In this document: piece by piece, positions 8,484-18,529 of the stretch
Layout: every line of letters begins with the position of its first letter
Numbering within the stretch: position 1 is the stretch's first letter
Translations under genes and position numbers: made by a program
Origin: Chitinophagaceae bacterium
Lineage (GTDB): Bacteria > Bacteroidota > Bacteroidia > Chitinophagales > Chitinophagaceae
Assembly: GCA_024508725.1 (NCBI GenBank)
Contig: JANINS010000003.1
Span: 372,001-436,000 of the forward strand
DNA: 64,000 nt
Direction: 5' to 3'
The notes under the pieces: generated by a model
What the model saw: only the letters and a program-made list of their open reading frames with translations
What the model was told of the DNA's origin: nothing
The model's database searches: none

Positions 8484-9767
8484 ATGAAGATATTCGACGT
8501 GATCATAATTGGTGCAGGAGCTTCAGGGTTGATGGCTGCTAAACAACTAAGTCATCGTGGCAAGAAGATTTGCATACTTGAAGCCAAAAATTATATTGGC
8601 GGAAGAGTTCATACTATTACAGATGAACGTTTCGCTTATCCTGTTGAAACCGGCGGTGAATTTATTCATGGAAGGCTACCTGTAACGTTTGAACTCGTAA
8701 AAGAATCAGGATTGAATTATTACCGATTAAAAGGAAATGTGTACCAGGTAAAAAAAGGTGTGTGGTGTAAAGAGAATGATTTTATTGAACGTGCAGATGA
8801 ATTGGAAAAAGCACTGGAAGATGTGAAAGAAGATATGCCGCTAATGCAGTTTCTTTCAAGGTATTTCCCAGGTGTAGCCAACAAACTTTTTCGGGAGTCA
8901 GTGAAACGCTATGCAGAAGGTTATGATGCTGCCGATGCATCAAAGCTCAGCACGTTTGCTTTTAGAGATGAGTTACAAAATGAAGATGATAATTACAGGT
9001 TAAGCAACGGTTACACTTCATTAATGCAATATCTGTGGAATGAAAGTGAAAAATATGGTGCAGTGCTTCGCCTGAATACTGTTGTGAATGAAATCAACTG
9101 GACAGGCAAACTAATAACGATCGTAACAGCAAATGGCATTAACTACCAGGCGAAACAATTGATCGTTACTGTATCACTTGGTGTATGGCAAAGCCGAAAA
9201 GGCAGCAAAAGTTATATCAATTTCATACCCGATCTGACAGAGAAAAGAAAAGCAGCGAGAGCATTGGGTTTTGGAGGAGTAATCAAAATAGTACTTCAGT
9301 TTAATGAAGTGTTCTGGAAAGAAAAAGCGAAGAAGATCGGTTTTATTATTTCTGATGAACAGGTTCCTACATGGTGGACACAGGAACCTGATAAATATGC
9401 CATGTTGAGTGGATGGATCGCAGGTCCTGCTGCAGAAAAAATGAAACAACTATCTGAAAAGGAAATATTACACAAAGCAATTAATTCTTTATCCGGGATA
9501 TTTGATATCTCGGCTACAGTGTTAAACGCTACACTTACAGGTGCACATGTATTTAACTGGATAAAAGATCCGTTTGCAAAAGGTGCTTACAGTTATCAGG
9601 TGGTTAATGCTGATCTTTACAAAGAAACCCTTTCAAATCCTGTTGACAATAAAATCTTCTTTGCCGGAGAAGCTATTTACAATGGCGATAAAATGGGAAC
9701 TGTTGAAGCTGCACTCGCCAGTGGTAAAGAAGCAGCAGAAGAAATATTGAAATCAAAACCAATCTAA
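8484..9767 (+). CDS. FAD-dependent amine oxidase-like oxidoreductase
   Basis: A 427-residue flavoprotein. The N-terminal Rossmann dinucleotide motif is Gly-Ala-Gly-Ala-Ser-Gly near residue 11, followed by the Gly-Gly-Arg-Val-His segment near 42. The C-terminal FAD motif is Phe-Ala-Gly-Glu-Ala with Gly-Thr-Val-Glu-Ala-Ala near 392-410. This is the flavin monoamine oxidase/phytoene desaturase superfamily. It oxidises an unknown amine or similar substrate in the cytoplasm. There is no signal peptide. Its stop codon overlaps that of the convergent thioesterase-like gene. Confidence 0.92.
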   Translation: MKIFDVIIIGAGASGLMAAKQLSHRGKKICILEAKNYIGGRVHTITDERFAYPVETGGEFIHGRLPVTFELVKESGLNYYRLKGNVYQVKKGVWCKENDFIERADELEKALEDVKEDMPLMQFLSRYFPGVANKLFRESVKRYAEGYDAADASKLSTFAFRDELQNEDDNYRLSNGYTSLMQYLWNESEKYGAVLRLNTVVNEINWTGKLITIVTANGINYQAKQLIVTVSLGVWQSRKGSKSYINFIPDLTEKRKAARALGFGGVIKIVLQFNEVFWKEKAKKIGFIISDEQVPTWWTQEPDKYAMLSGWIAGPAAEKMKQLSEKEILHKAINSLSGIFDISATVLNATLTGAHVFNWIKDPFAKGAYSYQVVNADLYKETLSNPVDNKIFFAGEAIYNGDKMGTVEAALASGKEAAEEILKSKPI

Positions 9768-10249
9768 CGTTTTGCTTTCAGGCTCCAGGTGATCCAAAAT
9801 TCTCCTACAACTTCTCCTGATTGATTGGTTGCAACTGAATAACACCTTAATTGGTAACTCTCTCCTGTTTCCCTGGTTTGCTCAACAGCTTTCGCAATAG
9901 TCTTTCCATCCTTACAAGTAAAACTGATCTTACCCACCGCTTTCTTATGATAAACTGATTCTGTTTTTACCACCAACATACTTATAGCTGGCTCTTGACC
10001 AACAATGTTACCCATACACAAAACACCTGTGCTTAACTCTGCTGCCATATTCATTACGGCAAAATACATGGAGCGGAAAGGATTTTGGTTAAGCCAGCTA
10101 TACTTTGCTACAGTGATACAAGTATCTTCACTTAGCTCCCTGATCTTAATTCCGGTAAAGTAAACAAGTGGTAACTTACTTAAAAGAAACAACCTGTAAG
10201 ATACCGGGTTCAAGATCTTCTTCCTGAAACCTGCAAATCCTGTATTCAT
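9764..10249 (-). CDS. DUF4442 hotdog-fold thioesterase-like protein
   Basis: A 161-residue protein with a PaaI-like hotdog pattern: the Asn-Pro-Phe-Arg-Ser-Met-Tyr-Phe-Ala segment followed by a long Ala/Met-rich central helix, then beta strands with Val-Gly-Lys-Ile-Ser-Phe-Thr-Cys. This resembles DUF4442, a putative acyl-CoA thioesterase group. I chose the ATG at 10249 because the upstream in-frame alternative is a TTG. Substrate unknown. It is convergent with the oxidoreductase with a 4-bp overlap. Confidence 0.8.
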   Translation of the reverse strand: MNTGFAGFRKKILNPVSYRLFLLSKLPLVYFTGIKIRELSEDTCITVAKYSWLNQNPFRSMYFAVMNMAAELSTGVLCMGNIVGQEPAISMLVVKTESVYHKKAVGKISFTCKDGKTIAKAVEQTRETGESYQLRCYSVATNQSGEVVGEFWITWSLKAKR

Positions 10250-10408
10250 CTTACTAATGTAATACAATCCTCATCTTATTCACAAAACCAGTTTGCATTA
10301 CGATTAACAATTATTTGGCTTTGAAATTCTGCCTGTTCCATATTAGATTTATGTTGCAATTCACAAACGTCTTCAGAAATCCAAAACACATATATGGACA
10401 CCCACTCG

Positions 10409-13400
10409 ATGAAGTCACTCACCAGGCTGAGCTGGCTTTTTTTATTGTCTGTAACTACAGTCATTACCTTCACTTCATGCAACAAGAAAAGAAAACTCGT
10501 AAGAGTAGACCCTGAGTTCAGCAAGTACATTGAAGCTTACACTTCAGGTGTGGTTTCAAAGAAAAGCACCATCAGGTTGCAGCTCGCTGTTGATGCTGTT
10601 ACAACACATGCCATCAACGAACCAGTTAAACAAGACTTGTTCGACTTTTCTCCTTCCGTAAAAGGAAAAGCTTATTGGGTTGATGCAAGAACAATTGAAT
10701 TCAAACCGGAAAAAGATTTGAAACCAAATGAACTGTATGAAGTTTCATTCAAGCTGGGTAAAGTGATACAGGTTCCCTCAAAGTTCAAAAACTTTCGCTT
10801 CAATGTTCAGATCACCAAACCGGCATTTGTAGTAAATGAAAATGGATTGAGAAGTAGTGGTAAAGATAATATGAGTCTTAGTGGTGAAATATTAACTGCA
10901 GATGTAGAAGAAAGTGCGAAAGTTGAAAAACTGCTCAATGCCAGTGTAGCAGGAAAAAATATGAAGATAAACTGGCAGCACAACGAAGTAAACAAAACCC
11001 ATGGATTCACCATTGAAAATATCAGGAGAGAAAATACAAGTAAAGTGATGTATCTCTCGTGGAGTGGTGATGCGTTTGATATCAAACAATCAGATAAAAG
11101 AGAATTACAGATTCCTGCTGTTGGAGATTTTAAAGTTTTAGATGTAAAAGCCATCCAGGATGATGAACAATATGTATTGGTGCAGTTCAGTGATCCGATA
11201 AAAGTTGGCCAGATGCTGGAGGGTTTGATCAATATCAGCGGAACAGAACAACTGAGTTACACCATTATCGGCAGTGAAGTAAAAGTGTATGCACCCAATA
11301 AACTGGATGGCAACTATACGATATCAGTTAATGAAGGAATAGAAAATCAATGGGGAGAGAAACTCAGCAAAGGCTTTACTTCAAACCAATTCTTTGAAAA
11401 TAGATTACCCTCAGTAAAGATTCATGGTACCGGAAATATTCTCCCCAACAGTGGTGGAAGAATTGTTTTGCCTTTCGATGCCACTAATCTGAAAGCTGTA
11501 GATGTTTCTGTGATAAAAGTGTATGAGAATAATGTAGCACAGTTTCTTCAAAACAACAATCTTTCCGGTGAATATGAATTGAGAAGAGTAGCAAAACCAT
11601 TGGTGCAGGCAACAGTTAGATTAGATGGCGATAAAACAGTTAACCTCAATCGAAAGACACGCTTCTCATTAGATCTTGATAAATACATTCAAACAGAACC
11701 GGGAGCCATTTACAGGGTGACCATTGGTTTCAGGCCTGATTATTCTCTTTATAGCTGCGCTGCAAAATCAGAAACTTCACGGGAAGCTTCAGAGGATGAA
11801 GCTGAGTATTACGAATATGAAGACAATGGAAATACCTCTGGCAATGATGATGACGAAGAATTCTGGAGCAGGTATGATCGATGGTATCCTTATGGTTACA
11901 ATTGGGAAGAAAGAGAAGACCCTTGTAGCAATGCTTATTACAATAAAGAACGTTTTGAAAGTAGAAATATCATCAGCAGTAACATTGGTCTGACTGCAAA
12001 AAAAGGAACGGATAATAAACTCTTCATCGCTGCAACAGATCTCATCACCACTGATGAATTGAGTGGTGTTGAATTATCTGTGCTCGATTACCAACAACAG
12101 ATCGTTGCTAAAGGATCTACCAACAGCGAAGGAATTGCTATCCTGGAATTGAAACGCAAACCATACCTCATCATTGCAAAAAAAGGAGATGAAAAAGGAT
12201 ATTTAAAAATTGATGATGGTAGTGCGCTATCATTAAGCAAGTTTGATGTTTCAGGTGCTGAGATCAGGAATGGCATCAAAGGATTCATTTTTGGTGAAAG
12301 AGGTGTATGGAGACCTGGCGATAGTTTATACCTCGGCTTTATCGTAGAGGACAAAGACAAACGCCTACCTGCAGACCACCCGATAGAAATGGAGTTGTAC
12401 TCACCAAGAGGGCAGCTGTACAAGAAAATGGTCTCAACCAATTCTGCTGATGGCTTCAATGTTTTTAAAACAGCGACAAGCGAAGATGCACCAACAGGAA
12501 ACTGGACATGTAAAATGAAGATCGGTGGTGCAGTGTTTGAAAAGAAGCTAAAGATCGAAACTGTGATGCCAAACAGGTTAAAGATAGATATCAACTTTGG
12601 TGGATTGACTGCTTTGGGTAAAGATGCAAAAGCTAACGGAACACTTTCTGCCAAATGGTTGTTCGGTGCTACCGCACAAAACCTGAAAGCAAGAGTAGAT
12701 GCACAACTTTATAAGAAGAATACATCATTTGCAAAGTTTGAGAGTTATGAATTCGATAACCCAACAGCAGCATTTTCTCCTCAAACCAAAACCATTTTCG
12801 ACGGAACATTAAGTGCTGAAGGAACAGCTTCGATCAATCCATCATTTGATGTAACAGAACAGGCACCGGGAATGTTATTGGCCAACCTAATGGTAAAAGT
12901 TTTTGAGCCGGGAGGAAACTTCAGCGTTGATAATATTTCAATGCCTTTCCATCCATACTCATCGTATGTTGGCGTGAAGATTCCAAAGTCTGATAATTAC
13001 TGGGGCTATATCTCCACCGGAAAAAATCTGCAGTTCGATATCGTTGATGTAAATACAGAAGGAATTCCAACTTCTGGCGGAACAAATGTGGAAGTTGAGC
13101 TATACCGTATTCAATGGAAATGGTGGTGGGATAACAGCAGTGATGAACTCAGCAATTTTACACAAGACAGTTATAATAAACTGATTAAACAGGAAACGAT
13201 CACACTCAACAACGGACGTGGTGCTTTCAATTACAAATTCAATACGGATGATTGGGGAAGATATTTGATCCTTATCCGAGACACAAGAAGCGGTCATGTT
13301 ACAGGTTCTACCTTTTGGGCTGATGATGATAGCTGGCAAAGCCGCAGAAACTCAGACGATGTTAGTTCTGCTGCAATGTTATCATTCACATCAGACAAAG

Positions 13401-15985
13401 AAAAATACAATGTTGGCGATAAAGTAAAACTCACCATTCCAAGTGGTGAAGGTGGAAAAGCTTTGGTGAGTATTGAAACAGGGAGTAAGGTTTTGAAAAC
13501 TTACTGGGTGAAGACAACAAAAGGTCAGACCAACTTCACGTTTGATGTAGACAAACAAATGTCGCCGAATGTGTATGTGAATGTTAGTTTGATACAACCT
13601 CATGCACAAACATTGAATGATCTCCCGATAAGAATGTATGGCGTGATCCCGATCATTGTAGAAGACAAGAACACCATACTAAAACCGGTGATCAAAATGC
13701 CGGATGTGATCCGACCGGAAAAGCAAACCAGCATCACTGTTTCAGAAGCTTCTGGCAAAAACATGAGTTATGTAATTGCGATAGTAGATGAAGGATTGCT
13801 TGATCTTACTCGATTTAAAACACCTGATCCACATGAAGCATTTTATGCAAAAGAAGCTTTGGGTGTGAAGAGTTGGGATCTGTACGATTATGTTATCGGG
13901 GCCTGGGGTGGAGAATTAGAAAGAATCCTTTCGATTGGTGGTGATGCAGAAGGAGACCTGAAATCAAAAACAAGAAAAGCAAATCGATTTAAACCTGTTG
14001 TTAAGTTCATGGGGCCTTTCAAATCAACTGGCGGAAGTAAAACACACAACTTTACTTTACCTGCATACATGGGAAGTGTAAGAGCAATGGTGATCGCTGC
14101 AAAAGATGGAGCTTATGGTGCAGCAGAAAAATCTGTGAAAGTAAAATCGCCATTAATGATCTTACCAACCATTCCACGTGTACTTGGTCCAACAGAAACA
14201 GTGAGTATTCCTGTTACCGTATTCGCTACTGAGAATAATATCAGGAATGTGAGCGTATCACTGGAAGGAAACTCGTTATTGCAACCCGTAACTAAATCTG
14301 TTACTGCAAGTTTCAACGGTGTTGGTGAACAAACGATATTACTTTCTGCTGTAGTGAAAACGAATACAGGAATTGGAAATATCAGGGTGATCGCTTCAAG
14401 TGGAAAAGAAAAAGCGATCTACCAAACAGAAATAGATGTACGAAATCCAAATCCACTCACAACACAGGTGAAAGAGTTTGTGTTGCAGCCGGGTCAAAGT
14501 ATTGCAACAGATGTAGCGATGATCGGTGATGCACAAAGCAGTAAAGCTGTATTGGAGTTATCATCTATTCCGGCGATCAATTTAGAAAAACGACTCAGTT
14601 ATCTCATTCAATATCCACACGGATGTATTGAACAAACAACCTCATCTGTGTTTCCTCAATTGGTGTTGAACAATTTAATGCAATTAGATGATCGTAAGAA
14701 AGCTGAGATAGACCGAAACATACGTGCAGCCATTCAAAAACTTTCAAATTTTCAGCAAACGGATGGCGGCTTCAGTTATTGGCCAGGCTATTATAGTGAA
14801 GGAAGTGACGAATGGGGCAGCAACTATGCAGGTCACTTTTTGTTAGAAGCATCCGCCAAAGGGTATATCGTTCCTTCTAATATGATCAACCAATGGAAAG
14901 CTTTTGAACGAAGGAAAGCATTGGCATGGAATGTTACTGAAGCTCCATGGTACGGAACGGATCTTTCACAAGCCTATCGTTTGTATTTGCTTGCACTTGC
15001 AAAAGCTCCTGAGATCGGTGCAATGAACAGGTTAAAAGAATTCAAGTTCATCACACCAGAAGCAAAATGGAGACTGGCTGCTGCATACAATCTTGCAGGG
15101 CAAAATCAAATTGCTTTGCAGCTCATCAGTGGTTTACCTGTTGATCTTCCGGTAAGACAATATCCTGGCTTTACTTATGGAAGCGACATGAGAGATGAAG
15201 CAATGATCCTCGAAACACTCACACTTATGGGAAGAAGAACAGAAGCTTACAATGTGCTGAAGAGTGTTGCAACAAGATTATCACAGGACTATTGGTATAG
15301 CACACAAACAACTGCTTACTCACTAATTGCGATCGCTAAATTCAGTGGTGCATACAATGGTGATAGTAAGATCACGGCTAGTGCAACGATCAACAATCAA
15401 TCGAACAACATCAATACAAGTTCTACCATATCTCAAAGCAATATTGCAATGCCTGGCGGAAAAGGAAAAGTGCAGTTGAAGAACAATGGAAAGAGTGTAT
15501 TGTATGTCCGTGTGATCAATGAAGGAAAACCTGTACAAGGTCAGCCAATCATTGCAACGAACAATCCAAATGTGTTACAGGTTGGTGTCACTTATCTCAA
15601 CAGCTCCGGTGTGCCAATGGATATTGCACAGATCAAACAAGGAACAGATTTCGTTGCTAAGGTTACCATCAAAAATCCCGTGAACAGAACTTATACCGAG
15701 ATGGCATTAAGCCAGATATTCCCTGGTGGATGGGAAATTCTCAACACCAGATTGTACAATAGCGAAGGTGCATTTAAATCATCTGCAAGTGAGTACATGG
15801 ATATTCGTGACGATCGGGTGTATCATTATTTCGATATCAAACCTGGCGAAACACTCACGTATTATGTACAACTTAATGCCGCATATCTTGGAAAATATTA
15901 TTGGCCCGGTGTGTATGCAGAAGCTATGTACGATCACAGCATCAGTGGTGGTGTGAGTGGAAAATGGATAGAGGTGATCCAGTGA
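10409..15985 (+). CDS. Alpha-2-macroglobulin family lipoprotein with thioester motif
   Basis: A protein of about 1858 residues with a lipoprotein signal peptide (lipobox Phe-Thr-Ser-Cys, Cys24), so anchored in the envelope facing the periplasm. Bacterial A2M features in order: macroglobulin-like beta domains, the MG2-type Arg-Gly-Val-Trp-Arg-Pro-Gly-Asp segment near 633, a bait-region-like stretch, and the thioester motif Gly-Cys-Ile-Glu-Gln (Cys1406-Gln1409) inside an alpha-toroid domain. An acidic Tyr/Glu/Asp-rich insertion lies at about 455-505. Family members trap proteases by covalent thioester capture. The next gene is PBP1C, the classical partner. An in-frame ATG at 10394 is an alternative start. 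Confidence 0.95.
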   Translation: MKSLTRLSWLFLLSVTTVITFTSCNKKRKLVRVDPEFSKYIEAYTSGVVSKKSTIRLQLAVDAVTTHAINEPVKQDLFDFSPSVKGKAYWVDARTIEFKPEKDLKPNELYEVSFKLGKVIQVPSKFKNFRFNVQITKPAFVVNENGLRSSGKDNMSLSGEILTADVEESAKVEKLLNASVAGKNMKINWQHNEVNKTHGFTIENIRRENTSKVMYLSWSGDAFDIKQSDKRELQIPAVGDFKVLDVKAIQDDEQYVLVQFSDPIKVGQMLEGLINISGTEQLSYTIIGSEVKVYAPNKLDGNYTISVNEGIENQWGEKLSKGFTSNQFFENRLPSVKIHGTGNILPNSGGRIVLPFDATNLKAVDVSVIKVYENNVAQFLQNNNLSGEYELRRVAKPLVQATVRLDGDKTVNLNRKTRFSLDLDKYIQTEPGAIYRVTIGFRPDYSLYSCAAKSETSREASEDEAEYYEYEDNGNTSGNDDDEEFWSRYDRWYPYGYNWEEREDPCSNAYYNKERFESRNIISSNIGLTAKKGTDNKLFIAATDLITTDELSGVELSVLDYQQQIVAKGSTNSEGIAILELKRKPYLIIAKKGDEKGYLKIDDGSALSLSKFDVSGAEIRNGIKGFIFGERGVWRPGDSLYLGFIVEDKDKRLPADHPIEMELYSPRGQLYKKMVSTNSADGFNVFKTATSEDAPTGNWTCKMKIGGAVFEKKLKIETVMPNRLKIDINFGGLTALGKDAKANGTLSAKWLFGATAQNLKARVDAQLYKKNTSFAKFESYEFDNPTAAFSPQTKTIFDGTLSAEGTASINPSFDVTEQAPGMLLANLMVKVFEPGGNFSVDNISMPFHPYSSYVGVKIPKSDNYWGYISTGKNLQFDIVDVNTEGIPTSGGTNVEVELYRIQWKWWWDNSSDELSNFTQDSYNKLIKQETITLNNGRGAFNYKFNTDDWGRYLILIRDTRSGHVTGSTFWADDDSWQSRRNSDDVSSAAMLSFTSDKEKYNVGDKVKLTIPSGEGGKALVSIETGSKVLKTYWVKTTKGQTNFTFDVDKQMSPNVYVNVSLIQPHAQTLNDLPIRMYGVIPIIVEDKNTILKPVIKMPDVIRPEKQTSITVSEASGKNMSYVIAIVDEGLLDLTRFKTPDPHEAFYAKEALGVKSWDLYDYVIGAWGGELERILSIGGDAEGDLKSKTRKANRFKPVVKFMGPFKSTGGSKTHNFTLPAYMGSVRAMVIAAKDGAYGAAEKSVKVKSPLMILPTIPRVLGPTETVSIPVTVFATENNIRNVSVSLEGNSLLQPVTKSVTASFNGVGEQTILLSAVVKTNTGIGNIRVIASSGKEKAIYQTEIDVRNPNPLTTQVKEFVLQPGQSIATDVAMIGDAQSSKAVLELSSIPAINLEKRLSYLIQYPHGCIEQTTSSVFPQLVLNNLMQLDDRKKAEIDRNIRAAIQKLSNFQQTDGGFSYWPGYYSEGSDEWGSNYAGHFLLEASAKGYIVPSNMINQWKAFERRKALAWNVTEAPWYGTDLSQAYRLYLLALAKAPEIGAMNRLKEFKFITPEAKWRLAAAYNLAGQNQIALQLISGLPVDLPVRQYPGFTYGSDMRDEAMILETLTLMGRRTEAYNVLKSVATRLSQDYWYSTQTTAYSLIAIAKFSGAYNGDSKITASATINNQSNNINTSSTISQSNIAMPGGKGKVQLKNNGKSVLYVRVINEGKPVQGQPIIATNNPNVLQVGVTYLNSSGVPMDIAQIKQGTDFVAKVTIKNPVNRTYTEMALSQIFPGGWEILNTRLYNSEGAFKSSASEYMDIRDDRVYHYFDIKPGETLTYYVQLNAAYLGKYYWPGVYAEAMYDHSISGGVSGKWIEVIQ

Positions 15986-15991
15986 TCTTTT

Positions 15992-16034
15992 ACCACATAG
16001 GCACATAGCTTTTGTTACTATGTGTCTATGTGGT
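15992..16034. terminator. Long near-perfect hairpin after the A2M gene
   Basis: Two 17-bp arms (15992-16008 and 16018-16034) are complementary with one mismatch around a 9-base loop, followed by a T-rich run on the plus strand. It begins 7 bp after the A2M stop codon. It could end A2M transcription or shield the mRNA 3' end while still allowing pbpC to be read. The arms are built of CATAG-type words, a kind of short dispersed hairpin that occurs in many genomes. Confidence 0.7.
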
Positions 16035-16079
16035 TATTTTTTTTATGATACTAACTTTCGTAACTCCGGTTAAACTTTA

Positions 16080-16099
16080 CTTGCGTCGCACTCTTGTAC
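16080..16099 (-). repeat. Dispersed intergenic repeat core, copy 1
   Basis: Core copy on the minus strand, matching GTACAAGAGTGCGACGCAA with the last base changed to G. It lies between the A2M gene and pbpC, directly before the pbpC start (16112). The downstream flank, read in core orientation, contains a degenerate form of the family tail. Confidence 0.8.
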
Positions 16100-16111
16100 T
16101 TTAGAAATTTC

Positions 16112-18526
16112 ATGAGCAGACTGTTCACACATATAAAACAACTTCCGCTTCGTAAGAAGATCATATGGATCATCTTCATTGTGCTGCTCACATGGTTTTG
16201 GTTTGCCCTTCCATCAAAATTGTTCAATGCACCCACCTGTTTTGTGATCACTGATAAAAATGGACAATTATTGAATGCATCTATTGCTTCAGACGGGCAA
16301 TGGCGTTTTCCTCAAAATGATAAAGTACCGGAGAAATTCATTCAATGTATCACAGCTTTTGAAGACAAAAGATTTTTCTACCATCCTGGAGTTGATCCGA
16401 TTGCAATGAGCAGAGCAGTTTATCAAAATACGAAGAACAAACAAGTCGTAAGTGGTGGTAGCACCCTAACAATGCAGGTGATCCGACTCAGTAAAAAAAA
16501 TGAAAAGAGAAATCTCTGGAATAAACTTTCAGAAACCATTCTTGCAGTTCGTCTGGAGCTTACTAATTCGAAAAAGAAGATCATTTCATTGTATGCATCG
16601 AATGCACCGTTTGGGAGTAATGTGGTTGGTTTAGATGCAGCAGCATGGCGTTATTACGGCAGAAACCCTGAACAACTTACTTGGGGAGAAATGGCAGCTT
16701 TGGCTGTGTTACCGAATGCTCCTGCTTTGGTTCATCCTGGAAAAAACAGGAATGTATTATTGAGAAAAAGAAATGATCTGATTGATAAGTTAGTTGCAGC
16801 AAAAACAATCGATAAAACAACAGCAGAACTTGCCAAATTAGAACCACTCCCATCTGAACCAAAGAACTTACCACAGCTTGCACCACATCTTGCAGACAGG
16901 TTTAAAAGAGATTGGAAAAGAGCACAGGCAAACGGAGAAGAAACATCTACAGGCATCCAATCCACCATCAATGTAAACCTGCAACAACAGGTAAATAGTA
17001 TTCTCTTTTCTCATCAACAAAACTTAAGAGGCAATCATATCAATAATGCCGCAGCGATAGTTGTTGAAATAGAAAGCGGAAATGTTATTGCGTACGTCGG
17101 TAACATTTATCAACCAAAAGATTCAATACTCGAGAGTCATGTTGATGTATTGGCAAGTGTAAGAAGTCCCGGCAGTACATTGAAGCCTTTACTCTATGCT
17201 TCTCTTTTAAGTGAAGGAACATTACTGCCTCCACAATTGATTCCCGATATACCCACACAGATCGGTGGATTTACTCCCGAGAATTTTGACCTGGGTTATG
17301 ATGGTGCTGTTCCTGCTCACAGGGCACTTGCAAGAAGCCTGAATATTCCTGCAGTAAGAATGTTGCAGCAGTACAAGTATCAACGATTCTATGATCGTTT
17401 GAAGCAACTCGGCTTCACATCGCTTAACAGAAAAGCAGATGATTATGGAATGAGTTTGATACTGGGTGGTTGTGAAATATCTCCTTACGAATTAGCAGGT
17501 GTTTACAGCAGCATGGCACGAATGTACCTGAATCAAAAAAAGAATAAGGGTGAATGGAATGGAAAGGATTGGTTTATGCCATTATACCAGAAGTACGAAG
17601 CAAGAAGTACGAAGTACGAAGAGCAGCAATCAACTGCATTATTTGATTATACGGCCATCTGGCATACATTCAATGCGATGAATGAAGTTGCAAGACCAGG
17701 TGAAGAAGGTTTATGGGGATTATTTACTTCGGCACAAAAGATCGCATGGAAAACAGGAACGAGTTTCGGATTCAGAGATGGCTGGGCTATTGGATTAACA
17801 CCAAAGTATTGTGTACTGGTTTGGGTGGGTAATACAACAGGTGAAGGAAGACCTGAACTTACCGGCATCAATACTGCAGCACCTATCATGTTCGATATTT
17901 TTAGAACACTGCCAACTTCCGAATGGTTTGAGCCACCAATGTATCATGTAACCTACATGGATGTTTGCCATGAGTCTGGCTTTAAAGCTGGAGCAGATTG
18001 CAGGCAAACAGATAAGATTCTTGTCTCACCACTTGCCAAACAAAATGCATCGCTATGCCCTTATCATCGTTTGATCCATCTCGACAGAACAGGAACATAT
18101 CGTGTAACGGAGAATTGTGAATCTCCATCTTCAATGCAACATGTTTCATGGTTTGTGTTACCACCAACAATTGAATATTATTACAGGCAAAGTCATGCTG
18201 ATTATAAGCCGCTGCCTGAGTATAGAAAAGGATGTGAAATAGTTAATGAAAAAACACTGGATGTGATCTATCCTGAAGAGAATGCAAGAATTTATGTGCC
18301 GATAGAAATATCCGGTGCGAAAGGCAAAACGATTTTCACTGCTACGCACAGAAATAATGATAGCAGATTATTCTGGCATTTGGATAATGAGTTTGCAGGA
18401 ACTACACAGAAGTTTCATCAGCTTGCTTTTAGTCCTGCACCGGGAAAACATGTATTAACGATCGTTGATGAATCAGGAGAAACCGTTACCAGGCATTTCG
18501 AGATATTGGACAAGGAAAAGAACTAA
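16112..18526 (+). CDS. pbpC: Penicillin-binding protein 1C
   Basis: An 804-residue bifunctional peptidoglycan synthase. An N-terminal membrane anchor (about 20-35) precedes the GT51 transglycosylase domain with Glu-Asp-Lys-Arg-Phe and Gly-Gly-Ser-Thr-Leu-Thr-Met-Gln. The transpeptidase domain has Ser-Thr-Leu-Lys (Ser355, Lys358) and Lys-Thr-Gly-Thr-Ser. A C-terminal PBP1C beta domain (about 705-804) follows. The ATG at 16112 was chosen; an in-frame TTG at 16094 falls inside a repeat element. It follows the A2M gene, the usual bacterial pairing thought to repair peptidoglycan where proteases have breached the envelope. A five-unit 7-bp repeat lies within the coding sequence at 17590. Confidence 0.95.
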   Translation: MSRLFTHIKQLPLRKKIIWIIFIVLLTWFWFALPSKLFNAPTCFVITDKNGQLLNASIASDGQWRFPQNDKVPEKFIQCITAFEDKRFFYHPGVDPIAMSRAVYQNTKNKQVVSGGSTLTMQVIRLSKKNEKRNLWNKLSETILAVRLELTNSKKKIISLYASNAPFGSNVVGLDAAAWRYYGRNPEQLTWGEMAALAVLPNAPALVHPGKNRNVLLRKRNDLIDKLVAAKTIDKTTAELAKLEPLPSEPKNLPQLAPHLADRFKRDWKRAQANGEETSTGIQSTINVNLQQQVNSILFSHQQNLRGNHINNAAAIVVEIESGNVIAYVGNIYQPKDSILESHVDVLASVRSPGSTLKPLLYASLLSEGTLLPPQLIPDIPTQIGGFTPENFDLGYDGAVPAHRALARSLNIPAVRMLQQYKYQRFYDRLKQLGFTSLNRKADDYGMSLILGGCEISPYELAGVYSSMARMYLNQKKNKGEWNGKDWFMPLYQKYEARSTKYEEQQSTALFDYTAIWHTFNAMNEVARPGEEGLWGLFTSAQKIAWKTGTSFGFRDGWAIGLTPKYCVLVWVGNTTGEGRPELTGINTAAPIMFDIFRTLPTSEWFEPPMYHVTYMDVCHESGFKAGADCRQTDKILVSPLAKQNASLCPYHRLIHLDRTGTYRVTENCESPSSMQHVSWFVLPPTIEYYYRQSHADYKPLPEYRKGCEIVNEKTLDVIYPEENARIYVPIEISGAKGKTIFTATHRNNDSRLFWHLDNEFAGTTQKFHQLAFSPAPGKHVLTIVDESGETVTRHFEILDKEKN
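17590..17624 (+). repeat. Five tandem heptamers (GAAGTAC type) inside pbpC
   Basis: Five consecutive 7-bp units: GAAGTAC, GAAGCAA, GAAGTAC, GAAGTAC, GAAGAGC. Because 7 is not a multiple of 3, the units are read in changing frames and encode a charged stretch (Lys-Tyr-Glu-Ala-Arg-Ser-Thr-Lys-Tyr-Glu-Glu) near residues 493-505, between the transpeptidase Ser-x-x-Lys and Lys-Thr-Gly motifs. It looks like an insertion in a surface loop. Confidence 0.8.
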
Positions 18527-18529
18527 AGT

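Noticed and set aside
12088-12654. 188-residue minus-strand frame inside the A2M gene
   Set aside because: It lies wholly antisense to a conserved large gene, and its composition follows the complement of that gene.
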